Program-made: the position numbers and the translations under genes
Source of the DNA: Bacteroidales bacterium UBA6248
GTDB lineage: Bacteria; Bacteroidota; Bacteroidia; Bacteroidales; Lentimicrobiaceae
Assembly (NCBI GenBank): GCA_002441345.1
Contig: DJVU01000053.1
Location: 1-53,330, forward strand
Direction of reading: 5' to 3'
Length of the DNA: 53,330 nucleotides
Shown: piece by piece, positions 1-8,723 of the stretch
How positions within the stretch are numbered: the first letter of the stretch is position 1
Layout of the letters: every line of letters starts with the position of its first letter
The notes under the pieces: model-generated
Told to the model about the DNA's origin: nothing
What the model saw: only the letters and a program-made list of their open reading frames with translations
Databases searched by the model: none

Positions 1-2
1 TG

Positions 3-395
3 CACCTTTCGGATTATGCTTATACAGGAGGAACCAGCGGGCTTGACTTGCAAAGATTTCTGGTTGTGGATACGGAAACAGGAAATAAGCTATCGTTGAA
101 CGATGTTATGCTTCCGGGAAAGATGCAGTTGCTTAACACATTGATCAGGGGTGAAATTTGCCGTTCGTTGAATATTCCATACGGCGACGACCTGCTCAGC
201 CATGGTTTTTTCAGCAATACCACTGAACCCGCTTCCAATTTCTATTTCAGCGACTCGGGACTGTGTTTCCATTACAACGTTTACGAAGTCGCGAATGCAG
301 CTACCGGCCCGGTTTCCGTGTGCCTGCCGTATCCCTCCATCCGTGAACTTATAAGTCAAAAATTCCTGCCCGACGTGATTTTGCAGGAGAACTAA
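3..395 (+). CDS. DUF3298/RsiV-like domain protein, C-terminal part (5' end outside window)
   Basis: The frame is open from base 3 without a start codon and ends at a TAA, so 130 residues of the C-terminus are visible. It begins with a YTGGTSG-like segment followed by a hydrophobic strand and an 'LVVDTETG' strand. This pattern is typical of the DUF3298 domain found with DUF4163 in secreted Bacteroidota proteins and in RsiV-type anti-sigma factors. The rest has the usual later elements: a loop with 'FYFSDSGLCFHYNVYEVA', then 'SVCLPYPSIRELI' near the end. Family members are normally exported or lipid-anchored, but the N-terminus needed to show that is off the window. A TTG at 48 could be read as a start, but the homologous sequence before it argues for a longer gene. 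The assignment rests on motif recall only. Confidence 0.72.
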   Translation, partial: HLSDYAYTGGTSGLDLQRFLVVDTETGNKLSLNDVMLPGKMQLLNTLIRGEICRSLNIPYGDDLLSHGFFSNTTEPASNFYFSDSGLCFHYNVYEVANAATGPVSVCLPYPSIRELISQKFLPDVILQEN

Positions 396-508
396 CTACT
401 GACCCGAAACATTTCGGAAATTATCAGAAAAGCTTAACATTTATTTAATAATGGCTTTATACTCAATTAATGAGTCGAAAGTAATTTCGCATCATTAAAC
501 GTAGCGCC

Positions 509-862
509 ATGATAAACACCATTAAAACAGTTCTTGCAGTTGCAGCATTCAGCCTTCTTGCAGGTAATGCAGGAGCATCAGAAAATCAAACAAAATCACC
601 CTCAGCTAATGCCAGCATTTCCGGCAAGGTAATAGATTACCAGTCGGGTGAAACGCTTGCTGGCGTGAGTGTATTGGTTGAAGGCACTGAAACAAAGGTA
701 TATACCGATCTCGATGGCAATTTCAGCATCGAAGGTCTTGCTCCGGGAAGCTACAATCTTGTTCTTTCCATGATATCTTACAAAAGCAGTCTTGTCGAAA
801 ATGTTGAACTTTTACCAGAGGAAACCGAAGAAATAAGCATCAAACTTGATAACATCAGGTAA
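509..862 (+). CDS. Small secreted carboxypeptidase-regulatory-like domain protein
   Basis: This 117-residue protein has an N-terminal signal peptide (about residues 1-23, ending in AGNAGA) and one beta-sandwich domain of the CarboxypepD_reg-like type (about residues 36-105). Typical features are 'SGKVIDYQSGETLAGVSVLV', 'TDLDGNFSIEGL' and 'GSYNLVLSMISY'. The domain resembles the N-domain of the TonB receptor encoded at 1618-4515, but here nothing follows it: there is no plug, barrel, transmembrane segment or sorting tail. It is a single-gene unit closed by a strong terminator at 883-910. A TAATTTCG sequence at 482-489, one mismatch from the Bacteroidota -7 consensus, lies 20 bases before the ATG. 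Its role is unknown. A periplasmic or surface adhesion or folding role is only a guess. Confidence 0.85.
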   Translation: MINTIKTVLAVAAFSLLAGNAGASENQTKSPSANASISGKVIDYQSGETLAGVSVLVEGTETKVYTDLDGNFSIEGLAPGSYNLVLSMISYKSSLVENVELLPEETEEISIKLDNIR

Positions 863-882
863 ATTTTCCTTTAATGTGTGAG

Positions 883-910
883 AATCCCGGGTAGTCCCCG
901 GGATTTTTTT
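883..910 (+). terminator. Rho-independent terminator after the small secreted protein gene
   Basis: A perfect 9-bp stem (883-891 with 897-905, GC-rich CCCGGG core) has a 5-base loop and is followed by a run of T to about 911. It lies 20 bases after the stop codon at 862. Confidence 0.9.
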
Positions 911-1080
911 TGCATCCGTTTTACCTATGAAATATCCCCATCCATAATCCCGGCATTTCTATCGGATTAATCCCGCACCGATTCTGATTTAAAACACGGA
1001 TAAGTCCTCCTGGAAACTCATCCATATTTGGTTGCCTGTCTTTATGTACTCCCGCTTCCTGCGAAGCGAAGGTTCATATA

Positions 1081-1539
1081 TCAGTAATTTCGTTCCATTA
1101 CAAGAGTGCCCTCTTCGTTCCACTGCCTCCAGGTACCGGATTTAAGGCCGTTTTGGTAATGCATCTCGTAAAGTAAAATACCCTGAGGACTCCAGACGAG
1201 CCATGTTCCATCCTTGACATCCTGGTAATACGATGCTTCCGCCACCCTTACACCTTCTTCGTTCCAGGTAATCCAGGTACCGTGCTTTTTTCCCTCCCGG
1301 TATTCACGATGTTCTTTCTGAATGCCGTTACTAAAATAATAGTCTAGAGCTCCGTGTTCTAGTCCGTTGCGGATGTTTAGCTCTACCGATACCAGTCCGT
1401 TTTCAAAATATTCGGTATGCGTTCCAGAATAAAGCATTCCCTTTTTGTAATAAAGTCCGTCTTTTAGTTCCAGTTCCTGCGAAAAGGTCTGAAACGATAA
1501 ACAAAGGAAGCAGAAAGCAATAATAAGGTTATTTTTCAT
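1081..1539 (-). CDS. Secreted MORN-variant (YwqK-like) repeat protein
   Basis: The product is 152 residues: an N-terminal signal peptide (about 1-20, ending FSQ), then tandem repeats of about 23 residues built on a 'G.W..W...G' pattern, such as HGTWITWNEEG, DGTWLVWSPQG and SGTWRQWNEEG. These are MORN_2-type repeats, usually annotated as 'toxin-antitoxin system YwqK family antitoxin' although few members have any link to a toxin. No toxin gene is adjacent. The gene lies downstream of the TonB receptor on the same strand, separated by 78 bases, and may be read from the same transcript. An exported or surface repeat protein is supported; function is not. Confidence 0.85.
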   Translation of the reverse strand: MKNNLIIAFCFLCLSFQTFSQELELKDGLYYKKGMLYSGTHTEYFENGLVSVELNIRNGLEHGALDYYFSNGIQKEHREYREGKKHGTWITWNEEGVRVAEASYYQDVKDGTWLVWSPQGILLYEMHYQNGLKSGTWRQWNEEGTLVMERNY

Positions 1540-1617
1540 GAAATCGCTTTTAAAAGTCTTTGATGTATTGCCGGTTTCCGGGATTTTAATTAAGGTTACG
1601 AATCGGATGTGCTTGGT

Positions 1618-4515
1618 TTAGAAGATCATGTAACCCACACGAAAGTGTATGGTTCTACCCTGTTCAATAAAGGTGTAGTATTGGTCGCTTGCTTTGAACG
1701 ATTGAAATACCGACTCCTTAACATCCCCTAAAAGGTTATCAATTTTCAGACCAAGCTGTAGCTTTTTCTTCTCTCCAAAGGATTTATTCACATTGAGGTT
1801 TAAACTGTTAAAGGGTTTTGCATACACATCGGGTCTGTCTGCAATCCCTACCACTTCAAGTGTTGATCCCTGGACATTAAAATACAAACCTGCTTCCAGT
1901 CCTTCCGTAAAGCCTTGATTGCCTCCTTCATAAGCCAGTCCGGCATTAACGATAAACGGTGATTGTCCGGCCATTTCGCGGTAGTGGCTTACCTCCTGCC
2001 CTTGCCTCACGTTTTCAAGGCGCGACTTATACTCGGTTTCGCTCAATCTGATTCCTGAACGGGTATACGTGAGATTGGCTGTAAAAACAAAAGACTCTGC
2101 TGCCTGCGAAATGAATCCCAGGTGTTTTCGCACCTCAAATTCCAGACCTGCAAGCTGGCCATTGCCGACGTTACGCGGCTGAAAAGCACCTTTTTGCGAA
2201 ACATACTGCACAATCTCTATGGGATTGCGGAAGTATTTGTAGAATGCGCTAACGGAAATCGTTTGCCCTTTTCCTGAAAATACCTCCCATCTAAGGTCGG
2301 CATTGTGTATGTTGCTGACTTTCAGGTTACCATCCCAGTATTCAATTCCGGCCACATCGTCTGCATCACGAAAGAGTCCACCCACAAACACGCGGCCGGT
2401 GAGTGGATCAAAGATTTCAGCAAACGACATTTCCTTAAACGATGGTCGTGCAATTGTTTCGGTATATGAAACCCTGATATTTTGTTTCTGGTTGAGCGAA
2501 AAAATCAAGCTGACCGACGGGAACACATCAAAATCATCTATTACCTTTTCATTATCCAGCACATTCGTCATGGTTTGATCCTGACCAGTGTATCTCTGCT
2601 CAAAAATTTCTCCCCTCAGACCAATGGTAGCCCTGAGAAACAGAAGGGGCTGGATTTCGGTTGCGAGATAAAATGCAGTGTTTTGATTTTCTGAATTGTA
2701 TTTATTGGGATTATTTGGAATAAATCTCGACTCGTAGGTTGTTCCCCTGTTCACGTTACCCTGATAAGGCCAGATATTTTCAGGGAAAAACAGCTCATCG
2801 GGATTTCCACTTAGCGGGATACCCCTCACATTTATTGCAAAGCTTCTGATTTCGTAATCGCGTTCCTTTTTCGTGTAGGCTCCTCCGAATTTCAGTTTAG
2901 ACGCCCTGCCCATGAGGTTATAGTCGCGGGTAATATTCAGTTGACCAGCGAGATTTATTTCCGAAAGCTCACGCCAAATACGTTCCGGGAAGCCTACCTC
3001 CGTACTTATGGAGAATATATTACCCCGCTTTTCGTAACGTGTAAAACGAACATCGGGATCGAATATTTGAGATTGTGTGGGCGATGCTTTCCATTCTACT
3101 CCCCATTTGTTGTTACGAAAAAAATGTTTGCCACTTAATAATATGTTAGTGATGGATCTCTGGCTGTATTCCAGATTATGCTGAACAGCGTCGAAATTTG
3201 ATCCCTGGTCGGATCCGCTGTAATCGAAAATAGCTGCTTTTGATTCACCGTTCTGAAGATGCAGAAAATTCAGGCTGTATTTGGAACGCTGTGTTTTTAG
3301 TGCAAATCCAGCTAGTCCACCCAGAAGAACGCTGTTGCTGCCGTATTCACCATGGGTATATTCGCGGCGTTCAAGTTCGTACACTTCTGCATCTGCAACC
3401 ATACCGTAATTACCATACTCCACGCCTCGATAATATTCGGTATTTACCTTATAAGAAAATGAAAAATTATAACCAAGCGTAAGATTTTTCAGCGGAATCT
3501 GGTTTCCGGCTGACACTCCGCCCGAGTAGTCCATCAAACTCCTGTCACGTCTGGCAGCCATTATGGGATTAAAATTGCGCATAATTTCCTGAAAGCGCAT
3601 ACCTTTTGGTCCGGACGGATTGGTCACCACTTCTGAGAAAAAAGGAATATTGTCTTCAGCAGGTATGGCTCTTGATCCATCGTCAAAACCCAGAAAATCG
3701 GTCTTTCCACCTTCGTAGGTGAGAAAGTCAGAATTAAAATGCATCTCCGGGTTGTAAGCAAATCCCAGAGAAACGCTCAGGGTTTTCATCTCCGGAAAAT
3801 CCTTTGTAGTTATATCGATTACACCTCCGGTAAAATCAGCGGGCAATTCGGGGCTGAACGATTTATGCACCACGATGTTGTCGATTATATTTGTTGGAAA
3901 AACATCCATCTGAAGCGCATTCCGGTCGGGATCAAGGCCCGGCACATCCATACCATTCAAAATTGTTTTTGAATACCGGTCGCCCAGTCCACGCACAAAC
4001 ACATATTTTCCACCTTCAACCGATATTCCCGGGACGCGTTTTATGGAGGAAGCGGCATCGGAGTCGCCAACCTTTCGGAAGCCGGCCGCCGAAATACCGT
4101 CGATCAGGTTGGCCGATTTCTGTTTCATTGTAAGCATTGCGGTTTCAGAGTTTCGAATTGCTTCAGCGGTAACGATTACTTCCGAAAGCTCCACCCTTGC
4201 TTCCTTCAGTCTCATATTATCGAGTAAAACCACTTCACTGGCTTTAACAAAAAGATTATCAACGATTACCGTTTCATAAGAAATATACGACACCCGGAGT
4301 TTATAGGTTCCGGGTGCTACAGACAGATTGAATTTCCCGTCAAAATCGGTCAGTGTTCCGGTTGTCGAACCTTCGATAAAGATGGTTACTCCTGGCAACG
4401 ATTCTCCGGTTTTTTCGTCAAAAACAACTCCTCTAATAAAGCCATTCTGCGCAACAGCAAGAGCCGGAAAAAGGATTATCAGCACAAAGGTCAGCAATGC
4501 ATTAGTGCGTACCAT
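1618..4515 (-). CDS. TonB-dependent outer-membrane receptor
   Basis: The 965-residue protein has a signal peptide (about 1-22), a CarboxypepD_reg-like domain (about 25-112), a TonB-box-like 'ELSEVIVTA' segment, a plug domain (about 130-240, with 'RGLGDRYSKTILNGMDVPG' and 'ADFTGGVIDITTKDFP') and a long beta-barrel ending in a C-terminal phenylalanine (RVGYMIF). Such receptors import a bulky ligand across the outer membrane using TonB energy. No SusD-like lipoprotein is present; the partner is the beta-helix lipoprotein just upstream (4600-6081). The 84 bases between them contain a 13-bp perfect hairpin (4549-4578), which could reduce read-through or mark a processing point. The ligand cannot be read from the sequence. 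Metal, phosphate-compound, siderophore or oligosaccharide uptake are all possible. Confidence 0.95.
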   Translation of the reverse strand: MVRTNALLTFVLIILFPALAVAQNGFIRGVVFDEKTGESLPGVTIFIEGSTTGTLTDFDGKFNLSVAPGTYKLRVSYISYETVIVDNLFVKASEVVLLDNMRLKEARVELSEVIVTAEAIRNSETAMLTMKQKSANLIDGISAAGFRKVGDSDAASSIKRVPGISVEGGKYVFVRGLGDRYSKTILNGMDVPGLDPDRNALQMDVFPTNIIDNIVVHKSFSPELPADFTGGVIDITTKDFPEMKTLSVSLGFAYNPEMHFNSDFLTYEGGKTDFLGFDDGSRAIPAEDNIPFFSEVVTNPSGPKGMRFQEIMRNFNPIMAARRDRSLMDYSGGVSAGNQIPLKNLTLGYNFSFSYKVNTEYYRGVEYGNYGMVADAEVYELERREYTHGEYGSNSVLLGGLAGFALKTQRSKYSLNFLHLQNGESKAAIFDYSGSDQGSNFDAVQHNLEYSQRSITNILLSGKHFFRNNKWGVEWKASPTQSQIFDPDVRFTRYEKRGNIFSISTEVGFPERIWRELSEINLAGQLNITRDYNLMGRASKLKFGGAYTKKERDYEIRSFAINVRGIPLSGNPDELFFPENIWPYQGNVNRGTTYESRFIPNNPNKYNSENQNTAFYLATEIQPLLFLRATIGLRGEIFEQRYTGQDQTMTNVLDNEKVIDDFDVFPSVSLIFSLNQKQNIRVSYTETIARPSFKEMSFAEIFDPLTGRVFVGGLFRDADDVAGIEYWDGNLKVSNIHNADLRWEVFSGKGQTISVSAFYKYFRNPIEIVQYVSQKGAFQPRNVGNGQLAGLEFEVRKHLGFISQAAESFVFTANLTYTRSGIRLSETEYKSRLENVRQGQEVSHYREMAGQSPFIVNAGLAYEGGNQGFTEGLEAGLYFNVQGSTLEVVGIADRPDVYAKPFNSLNLNVNKSFGEKKKLQLGLKIDNLLGDVKESVFQSFKASDQYYTFIEQGRTIHFRVGYMIF

Positions 4516-4548
4516 AAAATCTCTGTTTATTTAAAGCAAATTTTGCAG

Positions 4549-4578
4549 AAAACTCGTGGGTATTCACCCACGAGTTTT
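4549..4578 (-). terminator. Intercistronic hairpin between lipoprotein and TonB receptor genes
   Basis: A perfect 13-bp inverted repeat (4549-4561 with 4566-4578) with a 4-base loop sits between the stop of the lipoprotein gene (4600) and the start of the receptor gene (4515). In the minus direction the stem ends in TTTT followed by CTGC, so the U tract is short. It may act as a partial terminator or an mRNA-stabilising stem that sets the ratio of lipoprotein to receptor. Confidence 0.7.
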
Positions 4579-4599
4579 AAACAGTATTTAAAGAATAGT

Positions 4600-6081
4600 T
4601 TAAAAATTGGTGATTTCACCTGAAGCATCAGCCCATGACCAGCCGGTAAAAGCCGCTTTGCTGGCTCCGGTGGTTGCAGCTCCGGCTTCAACAGCTATGG
4701 CATGAGCAGCAGTACCGCTTTTAAAAACCGAACTCAGCTCAACTCCACTGGCAAGAGTAATCTGCAGGTTACTGAATGTAAGATGTCCGTTCTGGTAGCT
4801 GGCCAGGGTTTTGTCGCCCGAAAGGGATAAGTCGCCCCGCCCTTCGGCTGCCGGATCCGGGAAACCGAAGAAGTAAAGATTTGAGAAAGTTCCCCTGGCA
4901 CCGTCACGAAAATCGCCAAGTTCCGATGCTGTACTTCCTTTGATGGTGCCGTTTTTTACTGTATGAGCTGCCATTAATGAACCTTCGGGCCCGTCAATTT
5001 CCAGAGCATGGTCGGTTTCGCTACCGCAGAGAACAATAAAGTTGTCGAGGGTTCCTGCCCATGCCTGATCGGTATCGATGGCATCGTCGCCTACATTCCA
5101 GACTATTGCATTTTTCACATTAACCGTTCCTCCGAAAAACTCAATGCCGTCGTCCTGGTTTGATACTACTTCCACATTCTCAATTATGGTTCCCGAACCA
5201 ACTCCGCCAAGGGTTAATCCGTTAATTTCATTTCCCTCACCAATATTGGCACCGCCATGACGGATGGATATATAGCGGATGATTCCGGAGTTATCGTTGG
5301 CATCGGATCCGCCATACAGACCGTTCTGATCTGAGGGAGGAATTCCTTCGATCTGAACCGAGGAAGCACTCGCTGAAATCGGAGCGTTTCCAAGCACAAG
5401 CACTCCACCCCATAGCCCGTTGAGCGTGGGATCGAGGTTTGGACTGGCAATTTGTCCGGGCATAATCTCGTCGGCTACCGAAGTAAAAATAATGGGCGAT
5501 GCTGCCGTTCCTTCAGCCATCAGCCGTGCACCTCGTGCAACAATAAGCGCCGTGGCGTTGGCACCTGTGCCGGCTTCACCTTTTACTATTACTCCGGGTT
5601 CAATGGTAAGGGTTACACCCGAAACAACAGCCACACGGCTTTTCAGGATGTAAACCTTACCCGACTTCCATGTGGTGTTTACAAGGATGTTGCCTTCAAC
5701 GTTATACACGATCTGCTCTTCAAGTACGCTCACCACCGCAGTACCGGTCGCCGGCCTGTCTTCCTTGTCCATTACGGTTAACACAACCGATCCGGCCCCC
5801 GCTTGTGTTCCGGCAGTAAAAGATATGGTTACTGTACCACTTTGCGAACCGGACTCTCCGTCGGTCAGAATTTGCGCCGTACCATTAACTGCAGTTACGA
5901 TAGACGATTTAAAGCCGGCCTCCGCCGTATAATTGAATTCCAGCTCAATGGTTTTACCGAATTCAGCAAACGCCGGATCCGGAGCATTTACCGAAGGAAC
6001 ACTGAAGTTGTCAGTCTCATCGTTGCAGGCCGTTAATACCGCCAGTGAAGCTGCAAGAAAAAGCAATACAATTTTTTTCAT
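4600..6081 (-). CDS. Surface lipoprotein with right-handed beta-helix, partner of TonB receptor
   Basis: I take the ATG at 6081 because it gives a lipoprotein signal: a basic start, a hydrophobic stretch and a lipobox LTAC with Cys19. A longer frame would begin at 6126 with no signal. The mature 475 residues start with an Asp/Asn-rich stretch compatible with surface export. An Ig-like or cadherin-like region (about 35-125) follows, then repeated strands such as 'LTIEPGVIVKGEAG', 'NGLWGGVLVLGNAPI', 'GIIRYISIRHGG' and 'QDDGIEFFGGTVNVKNA', which read as a parallel beta-helix (about 130-440). Related proteins occur next to SusD-less TonB receptors in Bacteroidota and are often mis-annotated as 'multidrug transporter'. 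The gene is first in its transcript, upstream of the receptor. Ligand binding at the surface is inferred, not shown. Confidence 0.85.
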   Translation of the reverse strand: MKKIVLLFLAASLAVLTACNDETDNFSVPSVNAPDPAFAEFGKTIELEFNYTAEAGFKSSIVTAVNGTAQILTDGESGSQSGTVTISFTAGTQAGAGSVVLTVMDKEDRPATGTAVVSVLEEQIVYNVEGNILVNTTWKSGKVYILKSRVAVVSGVTLTIEPGVIVKGEAGTGANATALIVARGARLMAEGTAASPIIFTSVADEIMPGQIASPNLDPTLNGLWGGVLVLGNAPISASASSVQIEGIPPSDQNGLYGGSDANDNSGIIRYISIRHGGANIGEGNEINGLTLGGVGSGTIIENVEVVSNQDDGIEFFGGTVNVKNAIVWNVGDDAIDTDQAWAGTLDNFIVLCGSETDHALEIDGPEGSLMAAHTVKNGTIKGSTASELGDFRDGARGTFSNLYFFGFPDPAAEGRGDLSLSGDKTLASYQNGHLTFSNLQITLASGVELSSVFKSGTAAHAIAVEAGAATTGASKAAFTGWSWADASGEITNF

Positions 6082-6109
6082 GATTTTTGGATTGATTGAT
6101 TTACACCGG

Positions 6110-6117
6110 CAAAATAA
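6110..6117 (-). promoter_or_regulatory. Candidate -7 element for the lipoprotein/TonB unit
   Basis: On the minus strand the sequence reads TTATTTTG, one mismatch from the Bacteroidota TAnnTTTG element, about 28 bases before the chosen ATG at 6081. No good -33 TTG is visible at the usual spacing, which would fit an activator-dependent promoter. Confidence 0.4.
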
Positions 6118-6149
6118 CCCAATCAAATCCGGATGGAGTTTAATCCACG

Positions 6150-6177
6150 TTTAACTAATTATTAAGTTAACGTTAAC
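6150..6177 (-). promoter_or_regulatory. Three TTAA direct repeats with 11-bp period (candidate activator site)
   Basis: On the minus strand TTAAC (6176-6172), TTAAT (6165-6161) and TTAAA (6154-6150) are spaced exactly 11 bases apart. A further TTAAC lies at 6170-6166, so GTTAACGTTAAC (6166-6177) is also a perfect 12-base palindrome. Direct repeats with a helical-turn period upstream of a weak core promoter are what OmpR/PhoB-type activators bind, and cyanobacterial Pho boxes use TTAA-core repeats with an 11-bp period. The assignment to any particular regulator is a guess. Confidence 0.45.
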
Positions 6178-6319
6178 CAATTAATCGCTGTTTTTCAATC
6201 AATTAATAAAACGTGCAATTTCTTTGCGCTCCCTTGAGGTATATTTCTCACTTAAAGGAAATAACGGAAAAGAAACTTTAAGAAAACTGAAGAATCTTTA
6301 AACATCTTAGGATTAAAGC

Positions 6320-6347
6320 AAAAAGGCATCCGGGAGGACGCCTTTTT
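6320..6347 (-). terminator. Rho-independent terminator after the M14 carboxypeptidase gene
   Basis: An 8-bp perfect stem (6320-6327 with 6340-6347, AAAAAGGC/GCCTTTTT) encloses a 12-base loop. It lies 38 bases beyond the minus-strand stop at 6385. The A-tract on the plus strand supplies the U run in the minus transcript, so it could also work in both directions. Confidence 0.8.
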
Positions 6348-6384
6348 GTCTGAAATACGTTTCGGTGACTACAGGGAATTATAA

Positions 6385-8697
6385 TTAACGGGTGATTGCC
6401 ACTTTTTCGGTAAAATTTCCCGTTGATGCAGATATCTGCAGAAGGTAAATACCTGTTTGCAACTCTTTAACCGGCACAATGGCTCGCATTCCGCTTCCGT
6501 TCGACCGGTAAACAACCCGGCCCGTAAGGTCGCTCAGGCGGATTTCGCGAAGAATGCCGGATTTCAAATGTATATTAAAGTCTTTGTCTGTTGCAGGATT
6601 GGGATATACCAGCAGATCATGGTCCGAATCCAGGATTAAGGAATTTGTCCCGCTGTCGCAGAAAATTTCGGCATCCCATCCGGCCCCGTTTCCCGATGCA
6701 TCGGACCGGAAAACAAAGGTTACGGCTCCGCCATTAACAGAGGTGAAAATCTCCTGCGGGATGGTATTGCCGCATAGTTTTGCTAAAAGAGGCGAATCAG
6801 CGGTGGGGCCGTCGTAAATCAGCAGTGCATCGCTTTCGCAATCAATCGATTCTTCGATGTCAAATGCATTAAAACGGATGCGAAGCACTTTGCCCGGGTC
6901 GCCTCCAAAAAATGTTGTGTTCAGATTTTCGTTGTTGGTGTAATTGCCGTCGGGACCCTGGCTGTCGAAAAAGCGTGCATTACAGCTAGTGTCACCCGGA
7001 AATCCTATGTAATAAACGGCTTCAACAGTAATATAATCATCAATTGTAAGGCTGTTGCCTCCAATTGCATTTTCCACATAGAGTGTAACGGCATACGTTC
7101 CCGGCTGGTTATAGGTAACCACAGGGGAAGCAACTGTTGAATTGACGATGTTTCCTCCTTCAAAAGTCCACAAGCGGCTTGTCGGATTACCTCCGGAATT
7201 ATCAAAGAACTGCACAGTTCCACCGGCATGGGTTGTGGTTGCGCTTGAAGAGAATGCAGGAATGGCCGAACCATCCCAAAGACGGACATTCCGTACAACC
7301 GTTCCAAAGTCAGTGGTTGTAACGTTCCTTACCGTTTTGGGCAGGTAACCATCGGCAATAAATGTCAGGTTGTAGGTTCCGGCTTTGATCAGTCTGTGGT
7401 AATTGCCGGCAGGAAGGGATGAAAAGACCATTGAGCTGTCGGTATCGTGTCCGCTTATAAGTACCTGAGCCTTCAGGGGTTCTCCGGTGATGGTATCGGA
7501 AACGATGCCCCGGATACCATAAGTTACCTGTTCGAGGTAATTCAGGATGGAACGGTAGTTATAATTCCAGAACAAAGGGAGTTGACTGGCAGGTGGCAGT
7601 TTAGTATTAGATATTTCCAGCGTAACTTCCCGGCACTGCTGAAAGTAATTCATATAATCCTGTCTTCCACCTGTAATGCGATACCAGTCGTAACCATTGG
7701 AGATTCCGTTTTCAAGGTCGTCGAAATAGCCTGGAGGAGAGTTTGCATGAACGGTATCGGCATACTGCCGGCTCACCATAATCCACCAGTTTTCATCGGC
7801 TGTGGGGCGGCTCCAGGTGTCCCATGGGTAGTTCACCACTTCTGCACCTCCGTGAAAGTTGGCGCTCATCACAAAATTACGGCTTTCGGCAAACTCCATA
7901 AACGCAACGGTTTCAGGCTGCCAGGCATTGCCGTCGGGGTGAGGACCGTCGTTCGGGTCGGGAAAGTTCCTGTTGATATCCACATAATTGGCATTGTACC
8001 TGCGTGCGCCGTTCACGGTATGATTGCCTCCGAAGTAGGTCCCGTCGGGATTGGCAAGAGGATTGATCCAGATATCAATGTTGTTGACCAGGCCTGTTAC
8101 CCTGGGATCCTGGTTATAGTTTGTTAGCAGGTAGTCTATCAGGTGCAGCATCAGCACATAGCCGGTAGTTTCATCGCCGTGCATGGTTGATGTATAAAAA
8201 AACTCGGGTTCGTCTTCATCGGCATTGACGTTATCAGAAATTCTGACAGCCATAAGCTTGCGGCCGCTGGGCAATACTCCGAACGTATGCAATGTGCAAA
8301 TATCGGGGTAATCGGCGGCAAACTGCTCCATGAGCTCCTCGTAAGCCGTATAGGTTGGATAAAAGTTCCATTCCAGCACTTCCATGGGCAGACTCGTCAT
8401 TTCCGGATTAATAAGATCTCCGGGATGAGGCAGAAGTTCGAAAGTAACAGAGCCGCCGGATTCCTGCAGCCGCAGAAACTCCTTTCTGCCGGCATACGCA
8501 TAAATATCGCCATCCTTAACAGCATCAATACTGATAATCCTGGTTAAAATTCCGGCCATGTCTGCAGCTCCGGGAAGGCGGAAATAGACTTCTCCTTCCG
8601 TTTGAAATAGTTTGTCGGGATTGATTTCCGAAACAGGCAGCTGAGCCCTGGTGCTGAGAGTCAGTAAGGCGGCAATAAGTAAAAATACCTTCTTCAT
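6385..8697 (-). CDS. Secreted M14 zinc carboxypeptidase with PKD, CUB and T9SS sorting domains
   Basis: The 770-residue protein is modular. It has a signal peptide (1-18), an N-terminal propeptide-like region, and an M14 metallocarboxypeptidase domain (about 110-390). Zinc ligands are His173 and Glu176 in 'MHGDE' and His282 in 'ANFHGG'; the likely catalytic glutamate is Glu361 in 'VTLEIS'. A carboxypeptidase-regulatory domain (about 393-472), a PKD domain (about 478-560), a CUB-like domain (about 575-682) and a type A T9SS sorting tail (about 690-770, beginning 'VYPNPATD') follow. It should be exported by the type IX system and attached to or released from the cell surface, where it trims residues from the C-termini of peptides. 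It is last in a minus-strand run after dapA (26-base gap) and is followed by a terminator at 6320-6347. All catalytic residues appear intact. Confidence 0.95.
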   Translation of the reverse strand: MKKVFLLIAALLTLSTRAQLPVSEINPDKLFQTEGEVYFRLPGAADMAGILTRIISIDAVKDGDIYAYAGRKEFLRLQESGGSVTFELLPHPGDLINPEMTSLPMEVLEWNFYPTYTAYEELMEQFAADYPDICTLHTFGVLPSGRKLMAVRISDNVNADEDEPEFFYTSTMHGDETTGYVLMLHLIDYLLTNYNQDPRVTGLVNNIDIWINPLANPDGTYFGGNHTVNGARRYNANYVDINRNFPDPNDGPHPDGNAWQPETVAFMEFAESRNFVMSANFHGGAEVVNYPWDTWSRPTADENWWIMVSRQYADTVHANSPPGYFDDLENGISNGYDWYRITGGRQDYMNYFQQCREVTLEISNTKLPPASQLPLFWNYNYRSILNYLEQVTYGIRGIVSDTITGEPLKAQVLISGHDTDSSMVFSSLPAGNYHRLIKAGTYNLTFIADGYLPKTVRNVTTTDFGTVVRNVRLWDGSAIPAFSSSATTTHAGGTVQFFDNSGGNPTSRLWTFEGGNIVNSTVASPVVTYNQPGTYAVTLYVENAIGGNSLTIDDYITVEAVYYIGFPGDTSCNARFFDSQGPDGNYTNNENLNTTFFGGDPGKVLRIRFNAFDIEESIDCESDALLIYDGPTADSPLLAKLCGNTIPQEIFTSVNGGAVTFVFRSDASGNGAGWDAEIFCDSGTNSLILDSDHDLLVYPNPATDKDFNIHLKSGILREIRLSDLTGRVVYRSNGSGMRAIVPVKELQTGIYLLQISASTGNFTEKVAITR

Positions 8698-8723
8698 TAA
8701 AAGAGTTAATTAACAAATTACAA

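Noticed and set aside
7447..8127. 226-codon plus-strand open frame
   Set aside because: It lies wholly inside the M14 carboxypeptidase gene on the opposite strand, whose catalytic motifs are clear; it has no recognisable domain and is a shadow frame.
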